Shown here piece by piece: positions 56,272 to 63,703 of a stretch of DNA of 64,000 nucleotides. The stretch lies in contig NZ_JODL01000038.1 in assembly GCF_000718985.1 (NCBI RefSeq), positions 1 to 64,000 of the forward strand, given 5' to 3'. Origin of the DNA: Streptomyces megasporus (lineage in GTDB: Bacteria; Actinomycetota; Actinomycetes; Streptomycetales; Streptomycetaceae). A model generated the notes under the pieces. That model searched no databases and was not told the origin of the DNA. It saw only the letters and a list, made by a program, of their open reading frames with translations. The first letter of the stretch is position 1. Each line of letters starts with the position of its first letter. The translations under genes were made by a program, and so were the position numbers.

Positions 56272-57108
56272 TCAGCCGAGCTGGACCGAGCGCTTGGCCA
56301 GCCCGGCCCAGAACCCGTCGATGACGGTGCGCTGGGTGTCCAGGTCGTCCTCGCCCGCGCCCAGGGTGACGAACAGCGGCGCGAAGTGGTCGCTGCGGGG
56401 GTGGGCGATCCGGCCCGCCGGAGCCCGGTGTTCGAAGTCCAGCAGGGAGTCGAGGTCCGCCCGGGCCAGGGCCTCGCCACCCCACGCGTCGAACTCCTTC
56501 GACCAGCCCGGGGCCTGGTCGGGCGCCGCGCCCCAGGTCAGACCGCGCAGGTTGTGGGTGAAGAAGCCGCTGCCGATGATGAGCACGCCCTCGTCGCGCA
56601 GCGGAGCCAGCCTGCGGCCCAGCCGCAGCAGTTCCTCGGGGTCGAGGGTGGGCATCGAGAGCTGGAGCACGGGGATGTCGGCGTCCGGGTACATCTCGAC
56701 CAGCGGCACGTACGCGCCGTGGTCCAGGCCCCGGTCGGGGGCGTCGTACACCGGGGTGCCGGGGCCGGCGAGCAGCCCTCGCACCTTCGCGGCCAGCTCG
56801 GGAGCGCCGGGGGCCGGGTAGGTGACCCGGTAGTAGTGCTCGGGGAAGCCGTAGAAGTCGTAGACCAGCGGGACGGTCCGGGTGGCGCCCAGCGTCACGG
56901 GGGCCGACTCCCAGTGGGCGGAGACGATCAGCACGGCCTTCGGACGCGGCAGATCGCGGGACCAGGAGGCGAGCTGCGTGGTCCACAGCTCGTCGTCGGC
57001 CAGCGGCGGGGCGCCGTGGCTGAGGTACAGCACGGGCATGCGGTCCCCCGGGGTGCGGGCGGACGGCTGGGTGGACGACCGGGCGGACGGCTGGGTGGAC
57101 GAGGTCAT
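56272..57108 (-). CDS. LigB-type (4,5-DOPA-like) extradiol dioxygenase family protein
   Basis: The 278-residue protein has the metal/active-site His residues in PVLYLSHGAPPLADDE, LIVSAHWESAPVTLG, LDHGAYVPLVEMYPDADIPV and GFFTHNLRGLTWG, with a late RIAHPRSDHFAPLFVTLGAG. Members open aromatic diols such as DOPA or catechols. The first 24 residues contain a duplicated STQPSARS unit. It lies directly downstream of the DoxX gene and is likely controlled by the MarR regulator on the other side. Confidence 0.9.
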   Translation of the reverse strand: MTSSTQPSARSSTQPSARTPGDRMPVLYLSHGAPPLADDELWTTQLASWSRDLPRPKAVLIVSAHWESAPVTLGATRTVPLVYDFYGFPEHYYRVTYPAPGAPELAAKVRGLLAGPGTPVYDAPDRGLDHGAYVPLVEMYPDADIPVLQLSMPTLDPEELLRLGRRLAPLRDEGVLIIGSGFFTHNLRGLTWGAAPDQAPGWSKEFDAWGGEALARADLDSLLDFEHRAPAGRIAHPRSDHFAPLFVTLGAGEDDLDTQRTVIDGFWAGLAKRSVQLG

Positions 57109-57177
57109 GGCGGTGTCTTCCGTTTCTTGCTCTCGGGTGTGGCGGAGTCTGCCGCTTGGTCGGGGCCGTGCGGGTGG

Positions 57178-57738
57178 TCAGGAGCGGAGCAGCAGGGTGA
57201 CGCCCGCCACCACGACGCCCAGCGCCACGGCGGCGACGCCGTGGACGAGCCGGTGCGAGCGGAGGACGGGCAGGGCGCGGTCCACGGCCCAGCGGCCGGG
57301 CCCGGAGAGGGCGAGGGCGGCGGCGGCCAGGGCGAGGAGGAGCTCGTACTCCACGCCCTCGGGCGCGAAGAAGCCACCGCTCCACTTCACCGCCACCGCG
57401 TTGATCATGGTGCCCAGCACCGCGGCGCCGGCGAGCGGGGTGAGCAGGCCGAGGACGAGCGCGAGGCCGCCCAGGGTCTCGGTGAGGGCGGCGATCAGGG
57501 CGAACGCTCCCGGAGCCGGGTAACCGAGCGAGGCGAAGAACATCTCGGTGCCTTCGAGGCCGCCGCCGGAGAACCAGCCGAGAAGCTTCTGCGCGCCGTG
57601 TACGGCCATGGTCAGGCCGAGCGCGATCCGCAGCAGCAGGAGTCCGGCGTCGTGGGCGGAGTTCGAGGGCGTCGGGGCGTCGCCGGCCCCGACGGGGGCG
57701 GCGGTGCGGGGGACGGCGCTGGTGGTGGGGGCGGACAT
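57178..57738 (-). CDS. DoxX-family membrane protein
   Basis: The 186-residue protein has four hydrophobic segments: HDAGLLLLRIALGLTMAVHG, LETLGGLALVLGLLTPLAGAA-like stretches, LLLALAAAALALSGPGRWAV and HGVAAVALGVVVAGVTLLLR. The AQKLLGWFSGGGLEGTEMFF motif after helix 1 is typical of DoxX. DoxX proteins appear in redox or aromatic-stress membrane complexes. It is the first gene of the dioxygenase pair, opposite the MarR gene. Confidence 0.88.
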   Translation of the reverse strand: MSAPTTSAVPRTAAPVGAGDAPTPSNSAHDAGLLLLRIALGLTMAVHGAQKLLGWFSGGGLEGTEMFFASLGYPAPGAFALIAALTETLGGLALVLGLLTPLAGAAVLGTMINAVAVKWSGGFFAPEGVEYELLLALAAAALALSGPGRWAVDRALPVLRSHRLVHGVAAVALGVVVAGVTLLLRS

Positions 57739-57760
57739 GCGGTCTCTCCCTGGGCATGTG

Positions 57761-57815
57761 GTTCAAATTCGAATTACTTGTCACGGTGAGAGTACCGAGA
57801 AGTTCGAATTTGAAC
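57761..57815. promoter_or_regulatory. Paired MarR operator between DoxX and MarR genes
   Basis: GTTCAAATTCGAA (57761-57773) and its exact reverse complement (57803-57815) face each other across 29 bp in the divergent promoter region. Each half is itself nearly palindromic (TTCAAATTCGAA), as expected of a dimeric MarR site. Confidence 0.82.
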
Positions 57816-57822
57816 AACCACG

Positions 57823-57828
57823 TAGGAT
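57823..57828 (+). promoter_or_regulatory. -10 box (TAGGAT) of the MarR gene
   Basis: TAGGAT ends 7 bases before ATG 57836. The right operator half lies just upstream, so MarR probably represses its own gene. Confidence 0.6.
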
Positions 57829-57835
57829 GGGAGCC

Positions 57836-58294
57836 ATGAGCGAGCCCCGATGGCTGGACGAGCTGGAGATGGCGGCCTGGCAGGGCTTCCTGGAGGCCAG
57901 TCACCGCGTCGCCCGGCGGCTGGAACAGCAACTGAAGGACGAGGCGGGCCTGTCCCACCCGCAGTACGAGATCCTGGTCCACCTCGCCGCCGCCCCCGAC
58001 GGCGAGATCCGCATGACCGAGCTGGCCGACCGGCTGGTCACCTCCAAGAGCGGCCTGACCTACCAGGTCGGCCAACTGGAGCGGCGCGGTCTGGTGCGAC
58101 GTCGTGCCTGCCCCACCGACGTCCGCGGCGTCTTCGCCGTGCTCACCGACTCCGGTCGCGAACTACAGCGCCGAGCCGCGCCCGGCCACGTGGCCGCGGT
58201 GCGCGAGGCGCTCATCGACGTCCTCGACCGCGATCAGCTCGCCGTGCTCGCCGAGGGGCTCGGGGAGGTCGGACGCCGGCTGCGCCGCACCTGA
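57836..58294 (+). CDS. MarR-family transcriptional regulator
   Basis: The 152-residue protein has the MarR winged helix (LSHPQYEILVHLAAAPDGEI, RMTELADRLVTSKSGLTYQV, QLERRGLVRRRACPTDVRG) with dimerisation helices at both ends. It is divergent from doxX and the dioxygenase gene with perfect inverted operators between, so it very likely represses that pair and itself, perhaps in response to a phenolic compound. Confidence 0.93.
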   Translation: MSEPRWLDELEMAAWQGFLEASHRVARRLEQQLKDEAGLSHPQYEILVHLAAAPDGEIRMTELADRLVTSKSGLTYQVGQLERRGLVRRRACPTDVRGVFAVLTDSGRELQRRAAPGHVAAVREALIDVLDRDQLAVLAEGLGEVGRRLRRT

Positions 58295-58449
58295 CGGCCC
58301 GACCCCCGTCCCCGCACCCGGCCGAGCGGGACGCGGTGTGCCGGCCCGTCCGCCGCACCCCTCCGGCGCCGCCGGGCTGGGGCACAATCGGGACGGCACC
58401 CCGACACCCCGATCGGACGCCGCACCGCCGCAGGAGACTGGGAGAACAC

Positions 58450-58830
58450 GTGCCCCTGAACCTCACCGTCGACCCCACCGCCCCCACCGCCCCCTACGAG
58501 CAGGTGCGCGCGCAGATCGCCGAGCGGGCCCGCAGCGGCGACCTGCCGGTCGGCCACCGGCTGCCCACCGTGCGCGGGCTCGCCGGGGAGCTGGGACTGG
58601 CGGTCAACACGGTGGCCAAGGCGTACCGGGCTCTGGAGGAGGACGGCGTGATCGAGACCCGGGGCCGCCACGGCACCTTCGTCGCCGCCGCGGGGGACGC
58701 CGCCGCCCGGGAGGCCGCCGCGGCGGCGCAGGCGTACGCCGGACGGGTCCGCCGCCTGGGCCTGGACCGGGCCGCCGCGCTCGCCGCCGTCCGGGACGCC
58801 CTGGACGCCGCCTACGGCCGGGAGGACTGA
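58450..58830 (+). CDS. GntR-family regulator, short (YtrA-like) type
   Basis: The 126-residue protein has the GntR winged helix (APYEQVRAQIAERARSGDLP, GHRLPTVRGLAGELGLAVNT and VAKAYRALEEDGVIETRGRH) followed by a ~50-residue Ala-rich helical extension with no ligand-binding domain, as in the YtrA subfamily. Such regulators often control adjacent ABC transporters; none is here. GTG 58450 follows GGGAG. The last 19 bp overlap the 3' end of the convergent NADAR gene. Confidence 0.88.
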   Translation: MPLNLTVDPTAPTAPYEQVRAQIAERARSGDLPVGHRLPTVRGLAGELGLAVNTVAKAYRALEEDGVIETRGRHGTFVAAAGDAAAREAAAAAQAYAGRVRRLGLDRAAALAAVRDALDAAYGRED

Positions 58831-59450
58831 CCGGGCGCCGACGCCGTGCCGGTCGTCTCCGCCAGTCGCGCCCTGGCCTCCATCAGGGCGAAGCCCAGCA
58901 GGTTGAGCCCCCGCCAACGTGCCGGGTCGGCCGCCCGCTCGTCGTCCGCGGTCAGCCCGATGCCCCAGACCCGGTCCAGCGGACTGGCCTCCACCAACAC
59001 CCGCTCCCCGGTGGCCGACAGGTACGCGCGCAGGTCGGCGTGCTGTCCGAACTTGTGGACGCCGCCCTCGACGACGATGTCGAAGCGGTGCCGCGCCCAT
59101 GTCTCCTCGTCGAAGCCGCGCACCGTCCGGCCCACGGCCTTGGCCGCGCCGGGCTCGGCGGCGGCGAGCACCCGCTCCTCGGCCTCCGCGTCGCCGAACA
59201 GGCGGGCCTTGGCGGCCATCATCCAGTGCTCGGCGGTGGCGTACACGGTGCCGTCCACGGTGAACGGCGCGGGCCACCACTGGCTGAGACACCACGGGCC
59301 GACCGAGGCGCCGCGCCGCGGAGGGCGGGTGTGCCCCCAGAAGCACACGTATCCGATCCGCTCGCCGCACGCCCGACGCTCCACCAACGCCGCGACACGA
59401 TCGACGGCCGCCCGCTCGAACGCGCCGTCGGGCGGGTGAGGGGCCGTCAC
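58812..59450 (-). CDS. NADAR-domain protein (YbiA-like)
   Basis: The 212-residue protein has the NADAR pattern: YVCFWGHTRPPRRGASVGPW, CLSQWWPAPFTVDGTVYATA then EHWMMAAKARLF, and the ERVLVEASPLDRVWGIGLTA block. NADAR enzymes cleave N-glycosidic bonds in damaged riboflavin intermediates (YbiA type) or remove ADP-ribose from DNA (partners of DarT1). GTG 59450 overlaps the stop of the AAA ATPase gene by 4 bases, so the two are co-translated. Confidence 0.88.
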   Translation of the reverse strand: MTAPHPPDGAFERAAVDRVAALVERRACGERIGYVCFWGHTRPPRRGASVGPWCLSQWWPAPFTVDGTVYATAEHWMMAAKARLFGDAEAEERVLAAAEPGAAKAVGRTVRGFDEETWARHRFDIVVEGGVHKFGQHADLRAYLSATGERVLVEASPLDRVWGIGLTADDERAADPARWRGLNLLGFALMEARARLAETTGTASAPGQSSRP

Positions 59451-60562
59451 AGGTACATGCCCTCCTCCGCGCGGGTGGCTCGCGGCACCAGGGCCGGGCC
59501 GGTGCCCCGGCGCAGCGCGTAGAGCTCGGCCAGGGTGGCGCCGTCGCGGCCGACGCCCTCGTCGGTGCCGAGCCAGTCCACGGCCTCCGCGCGGGTCAGG
59601 GGACCGACCTCGACGCGGGCCAGGCAGCGGCCGGGACGGACGACCGCCGGGTGCAGCCGTTCCAGGTCCTCGTTCGTCGTCAGGCCCACCAGGACGTTGC
59701 GGCCCTGGCCCAGCAGACCGTCGGTGAGGTTGAGCAGGCGCGACAGGGCCTGGCCCGCCGCGTGCTTGGCCTCCCCGCGGATCAGCTCGTCGCAGTCCTC
59801 CAACAGCAGCAACCGCCAGCGCCGGCCGCCTTGGGCCTCCTCGTCCTCCTCGCCGATGGCGATGTCCATCAGGTACCCGACCTCGTTGAACAGCCGCTCG
59901 GGGTCGAGGACGCAGTCCACCTGGCACCAGTCCCGCCAGGAGCGCGCCAGCGTCCGCAGGGCGGAGGTCTTGCCGGTGCCCGGCGGGCCGTGCAGGAGCA
60001 GCAGCCGTCCCATGATGTCGTCCGGGGTGGTCTTCATCAGCCCGTCCAGGGCCGCGGCGACCGGCGCGGTGTAGTTGGCGCGGATCTCCTCCCAGCTTCC
60101 GGCCGCGATCCGGCGGGTGGTGCGGTACGGGCCGCGTCGGGGCGAGTGGTACCAGAAGCCCATGGTGACGTCCTCGGGCTGCCGGTCGGGCTCCTCCTCG
60201 GCGCCGTCCACCGCGGCCTTCAGCGTCCGCTCGGCCAGCTCCTCGCTGACGGCCGTCACGGTCACGTCGGCGCCCTGGCTCCAGCGGGAGACCAGCACCG
60301 TCCAGCCGTCGCCCTCGGCGAGGGTCGCGCTGCGACCGCCGTCACCCGCCGACCGGAGCACGACGGCCCCCGGCGGCAGCAGCGACAGGTCCTTGCGGGG
60401 ACGTTCCAGCGAACGGCCCCGGGAGTGCGGCTGCTCGCCGGTGGCGAAGCGGCCCAGGAACAGGGCGTCGATCACATCGGACGGGGAGTCGCTGTCGTCG
60501 ACGTTGAGCCGGATGGGCAGCGACTCCTCGGGCGGCACTGCGCGGCGGTCGGCACACATGGG
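59447..60562 (-). CDS. AAA-family ATPase (DUF5925 type)
   Basis: The ~371-residue protein has an N-terminal domain (LPIRLNVDDSDSPSDVIDAL, GAVVLRSAGDGGRSATLAEG) and a single AAA module with Walker A LLLHGPPGTGKTSALRTLAR, Walker B RWRLLLLEDCDELIRG, sensor-1 LVGLTTNEDLE and an arginine-finger-like HPAVVRPGRCLARVEV. The MGFWYHSPRRGPYRTTRRIA bridge is distinctive. The function is unknown; it may remodel a partner protein. The ATG at 60562 or GTG at 60580 are both possible. It is coupled to the NADAR gene. Confidence 0.85.
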   Translation of the reverse strand, partial: PMCADRRAVPPEESLPIRLNVDDSDSPSDVIDALFLGRFATGEQPHSRGRSLERPRKDLSLLPPGAVVLRSAGDGGRSATLAEGDGWTVLVSRWSQGADVTVTAVSEELAERTLKAAVDGAEEEPDRQPEDVTMGFWYHSPRRGPYRTTRRIAAGSWEEIRANYTAPVAAALDGLMKTTPDDIMGRLLLLHGPPGTGKTSALRTLARSWRDWCQVDCVLDPERLFNEVGYLMDIAIGEEDEEAQGGRRWRLLLLEDCDELIRGEAKHAAGQALSRLLNLTDGLLGQGRNVLVGLTTNEDLERLHPAVVRPGRCLARVEVGPLTRAEAVDWLGTDEGVGRDGATLAELYALRRGTGPALVPRATRAEEGMYL

Positions 60563-60685
60563 CCCATGATCCGGCACCACCGGCCCGGACGCACGCGGTT
60601 TCGGGGTGTCCTGTGACGCGGTCGGGCGCGGCTCGGGGGAGCGTCGAGGACGGAGAGGGCCGGGAGAGGGGGTGCCGACGGGGCG

Positions 60686-61753
60686 TCAGCGGAGGGAGAC
60701 GGCCACGGCGAGGGCGGCCAGCAGCACGACCAACAGCCCGACGACGGCCAACAGCACCCCGCGCGGACCCCGGTCGGCGTCCCAGGGGGAGGACGGCTCG
60801 GGCGGCGCGGGGGCGGTGCCGGGGGCCGGCGGCGCGCTCCGGTCGCCGTCCCGGTCGCCGCCGTCCTCGACGTCGGCCCCCGCCGGCCGCGGCCGTGCCT
60901 CGGCGGAGGCCGGCGGCGGGGTGGCGCGCGGGGCGCCCCCGGCCGCGGCGACGCGCAGCAGCCGCTCCGCCTCGGCGGCGGGCATGCGCGCGGCGGGGTC
61001 CGCGCGCAGCAGCCCCTCCACCACGGGTCCCAGCGGACCGGCCCGGCGCGGGGCGGGCAGCGCGCCGTCGACGTACCCGGCGACGGCGCGCAGAGTCTCC
61101 TTTGGGGTGTCGCGGCGGAACGGGGAGACGCCCTCCACCGTCAGGTACAGCAGCACGCCCAGCGCCCACAGGTCCGCGGCCGGCCCCGGCTCCTGCCCGC
61201 GGGCGCACTCCGGCGAGAGGAACTCCGGTTCGCCGACCGGCTCCCCGGAGCGCGCGGCGCCGGTCTTCACCAGGGCGATGCCGAAGTCGGTGAGCACCAC
61301 CCTGCCGTCGTTCCCCAGCAGGACGTTGGAGGGTTTCAGGTCGCGGTGCACGACGCCCGCCTCGTGCGCGGAGCGCAGCGCCGAGACGGCCTCCGCGCCG
61401 ATCCGCGCGGCACGGGCCGGCGGGAGCGCCCCCTCCACCTCCAGGACGGCGCTCAGCGGCAGCCCGCGTACCAGTTCCATCACGATCCACAGGCGTCCGT
61501 CCTCGACGACCACGTTGTGGACGGTGGTGACGTTGCGGTGCGAGACGCGCCCGGCCGTCATGGCCTCCTGTTCCAGGCGCGCGTACGACAGCCGCACCTC
61601 GGCCGGGGAGAGCCCCTCCGCCGCCCGGATCTCCTTGACCGCGACCGGGCGGCCCAGCGCCTCGTCGCGCGCCTGCCAGACCACGCCCGTCTCGCCGCGG
61701 CCGAGTTCGGCGAGGAGGCGGTACCGGTCGGCCAGCAGCCGGTCCGTGTCCAT
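60686..61753 (-). CDS. Serine/threonine protein kinase with C-terminal membrane anchor
   Basis: The 355-residue protein has a complete Hanks-type kinase: GRGETGVVWQARD loop, VAVKEIRAAE (catalytic Lys), VVHRDLKPSNVLLGNDGRVV, LTDFGIALVK, and EFLSPECARG replacing APE. A ~70-residue Pro/Ala-rich linker leads to a single transmembrane helix (RGVLLAVVGLLVVLLAALAV) with only a few residues outside. There are no PASTA or other sensor domains, so input must come from partners. It lies upstream of the AAA/NADAR pair on the same strand. Confidence 0.92.
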   Translation of the reverse strand: MDTDRLLADRYRLLAELGRGETGVVWQARDEALGRPVAVKEIRAAEGLSPAEVRLSYARLEQEAMTAGRVSHRNVTTVHNVVVEDGRLWIVMELVRGLPLSAVLEVEGALPPARAARIGAEAVSALRSAHEAGVVHRDLKPSNVLLGNDGRVVLTDFGIALVKTGAARSGEPVGEPEFLSPECARGQEPGPAADLWALGVLLYLTVEGVSPFRRDTPKETLRAVAGYVDGALPAPRRAGPLGPVVEGLLRADPAARMPAAEAERLLRVAAAGGAPRATPPPASAEARPRPAGADVEDGGDRDGDRSAPPAPGTAPAPPEPSSPWDADRGPRGVLLAVVGLLVVLLAALAVAVSLR

Positions 61754-61926
61754 GATGTCCCCCGTTCCCGTTCGTGTCGGGTGAATCGGATGCTGTTGTC
61801 TCGTACGGTGTTCGTCAACCCCCTTGCGGGGAAGGTGAATCCGATGACCGGAATACCCGTGGGGTCCGGCCGGGAGATAGGGTTAACCTGCCCGGGCCGG
61901 GAGCCCTCGTTTGGGTGGGGAGTGTC
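61754..61926. other. Divergent region kinase / small protein
   Basis: The gap holds oppositely oriented ATCGGAT words (around 61790 and 61850) and a TAGGGT/TAACCT promoter-like stretch (about 61877-61888) ahead of the 61927 gene. No gene was found. Confidence 0.4.
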
Positions 61927-62193
61927 ATGGAACAGATAACGGTGCGCAGCAGGGCGCGTGTGCCTGCGATCCAGTGCGGGGGCGGTGCGACCAGTGCGCG
62001 CCTCGACCGGCACCTGAGCGTGCTGGCGGGCCCCGCCGTCCCCCGGGACGACACGGCGGAGGCCGCCTCGCTCATGCGGGAACTGACCAGGCGCGACATC
62101 GCGCACACCCGGTCGAGGAACCGGGGGGCGCGGGTGTCGCTGTTCGCGCCGCTGCGGCGGCTGCGACGTTCCCTCTTCGGCGGGCACGCCTGA
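61927..62193 (+). CDS. Small basic uncharacterised protein
   Basis: The 88-residue protein has a conserved-looking acidic-to-basic pattern: LDRHLSVLAGPAVPRDDTAE, AASLMRELTRRDIAHTRSRN and a closing LFAPLRRLRRSLFGGHA that could form an amphipathic, membrane-touching helix. No family is recognised. ATG 61927 follows GGGGAG. It is divergent from the kinase. Confidence 0.72.
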   Translation: MEQITVRSRARVPAIQCGGGATSARLDRHLSVLAGPAVPRDDTAEAASLMRELTRRDIAHTRSRNRGARVSLFAPLRRLRRSLFGGHA

Positions 62194-62197
62194 GACG

Positions 62198-62230
62198 ACG
62201 GCGCCTCCGTCAAACCGCCGGAGGCGCCGT
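62198..62230 (+). terminator. Hairpin after the small basic protein gene
   Basis: ACGGCGCCTCCG (62198-62209) pairs exactly with CGGAGGCGCCGT (62219-62230). Confidence 0.8.
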
Positions 62231-62378
62231 GCACGAACCGACCGGATCTCCCCACCGAGGGCCGGGCGTCGCCGCCCGGCCCTGATCGCCGCCTTCCCGC
62301 CTCTCCCACGACATTCCGCGTCCCCCTCGCCCCCCGCACACCTCCCGCGCACGGAGAGGCGGACGGCGGCGAGACGGT

Positions 62379-63680
62379 TCACAGCAGCGCGAGTTGGCCT
62401 CCCGGCCCCTCCTCGCGGTGATCCAGGACGGAGGCCGGACGCCGCGCGCTCGCGGGCACCGGAAGCACCCCCGCCCCGCGCAGCTCCTCGGTGTCGACGA
62501 CGGGCCGCTCCGCCAGCCGCTCGGCGAGTTCCCGCCGGGGACCTCGGAGCCCGTCGAGGAGAGTGAGCGTGGTGATCAGCTCCAGCAGGTCCGAGGTCCA
62601 CTCCGGCGGCCACGCCCCGGGACGGACCGCCTCCAGCGTGCCGGGCGCCGCCGGGGCCGTGCGCCGCTCGAACCACGCCCGGAGCACACGGACGCCGCCC
62701 ACCGAGAACTCCCAGGCGCCGCGCGCCACCGGCGCCACCCGGCCGTCGCCCACCCACAGGGTCTCCTCCTCCGCGTCGTGACGCAGGTCCTCCGGGGCGG
62801 GCCGCTCGGGCAGCGTGGCCCGCACGTACGGGCGGCGTCCGCCGGGCAGGCGCGGGCGGGCGCCGTCGCCGCAGCGGGCGCCCCGGGTGTGCACCCACAG
62901 CGCGTGGCGGCCCAGCGCCACCCCGTCCCGCCACACCGCGGGGTCCGCGGTGAGCGGCACGGTGGTCCCGGTGGGGGAGGCGCGCAGCGCGACGGCCGTC
63001 CAGGCGAGGAGGTCCTCGGCCGTCACGGGGACGCCCAGCCGCTCGGAGAGGTGGTCGAGCAGACCCGGGGCGAGGTTGGGCTCGCGCCCGCCCGGGCGTC
63101 GGTAGAGCGGCCGGACGCGGCCCGGTCGGCCCGTGGGGGAGCGGCCGTCCGGCAGCAGCGCGGTGAAGGCCGGCTCGGGGGCGGGCGAGCGGGGCGCGGG
63201 GCCGGCCTCCACCAGGTGGATCTGCCGTTCGTCGGCGACCCGCCACAGCTCCGGCCGGGCCACGTCGAGGAGGCGGTGATCCGGTATCAGCCACTGTCGG
63301 TCGTACAGCCCGTGCAGCACCGGCACCGGCTCCGGGCAGGGCCCGTCCTCCCTCTCGAGCCGGACGGCGGCGGCCGTCCCCCCGCCCGGACGGGAGAACG
63401 GTCCGGGCAGCGGCGGGACCAGACTGCGCGGGGTGCGGGCGCGGGTGGGGCCGAACAGCGCCTCGCGTTCGGCGCCCCGTGCGCGCGTCAGCGCGGCCCA
63501 ACGGGCCTTCAACGTCGGCGCGTCGGGGGCCGTCACCCACTCCCGGCCCGGCCGCAGGGGCCGGACCGACCAGGGCATCAGGTCGTCCAGCCGGGGCGCC
63601 CCGTCGTCCGCGCCGCCCTTCGTCCCGCTGCTCGTCCCGCCGTTCGCCCGGCCGTCCAGCATGTCGTTCACCGCACTCAC
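62379..63680 (-). CDS. Type ISP restriction-modification enzyme C-terminal (specificity-type) domain, stand-alone
   Basis: The ~433-residue protein contains LMPWSVRPLRPGREWVTAPD, FGPTRARTPRSLVPPLPG, LHGLYDRQWLIPDHRLLDVA, RPLYRRPGGREPNLAPGLLD and EDLLAWTAVALR. These match the C-terminal domain of type ISP enzymes (the fused restriction-modification proteins), but there is no helicase, nuclease or methyltransferase part. It may be a degenerate relative with a new role. GTG 63680 lies 7 bases after TAGCAT, preferred over ATG 63689. Confidence 0.75.
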   Translation of the reverse strand: MSAVNDMLDGRANGGTSSGTKGGADDGAPRLDDLMPWSVRPLRPGREWVTAPDAPTLKARWAALTRARGAEREALFGPTRARTPRSLVPPLPGPFSRPGGGTAAAVRLEREDGPCPEPVPVLHGLYDRQWLIPDHRLLDVARPELWRVADERQIHLVEAGPAPRSPAPEPAFTALLPDGRSPTGRPGRVRPLYRRPGGREPNLAPGLLDHLSERLGVPVTAEDLLAWTAVALRASPTGTTVPLTADPAVWRDGVALGRHALWVHTRGARCGDGARPRLPGGRRPYVRATLPERPAPEDLRHDAEEETLWVGDGRVAPVARGAWEFSVGGVRVLRAWFERRTAPAAPGTLEAVRPGAWPPEWTSDLLELITTLTLLDGLRGPRRELAERLAERPVVDTEELRGAGVLPVPASARRPASVLDHREEGPGGQLALL

Positions 63681-63687
63681 CGCCCGC

Positions 63688-63693
63688 ATGCTA
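63688..63693 (-). promoter_or_regulatory. -10 box (TAGCAT) of the type-ISP-like gene
   Basis: TAGCAT on the minus strand ends 7 bases before GTG 63680. Confidence 0.55.
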
Positions 63694-63703
63694 CGGGCGT
63701 TGG

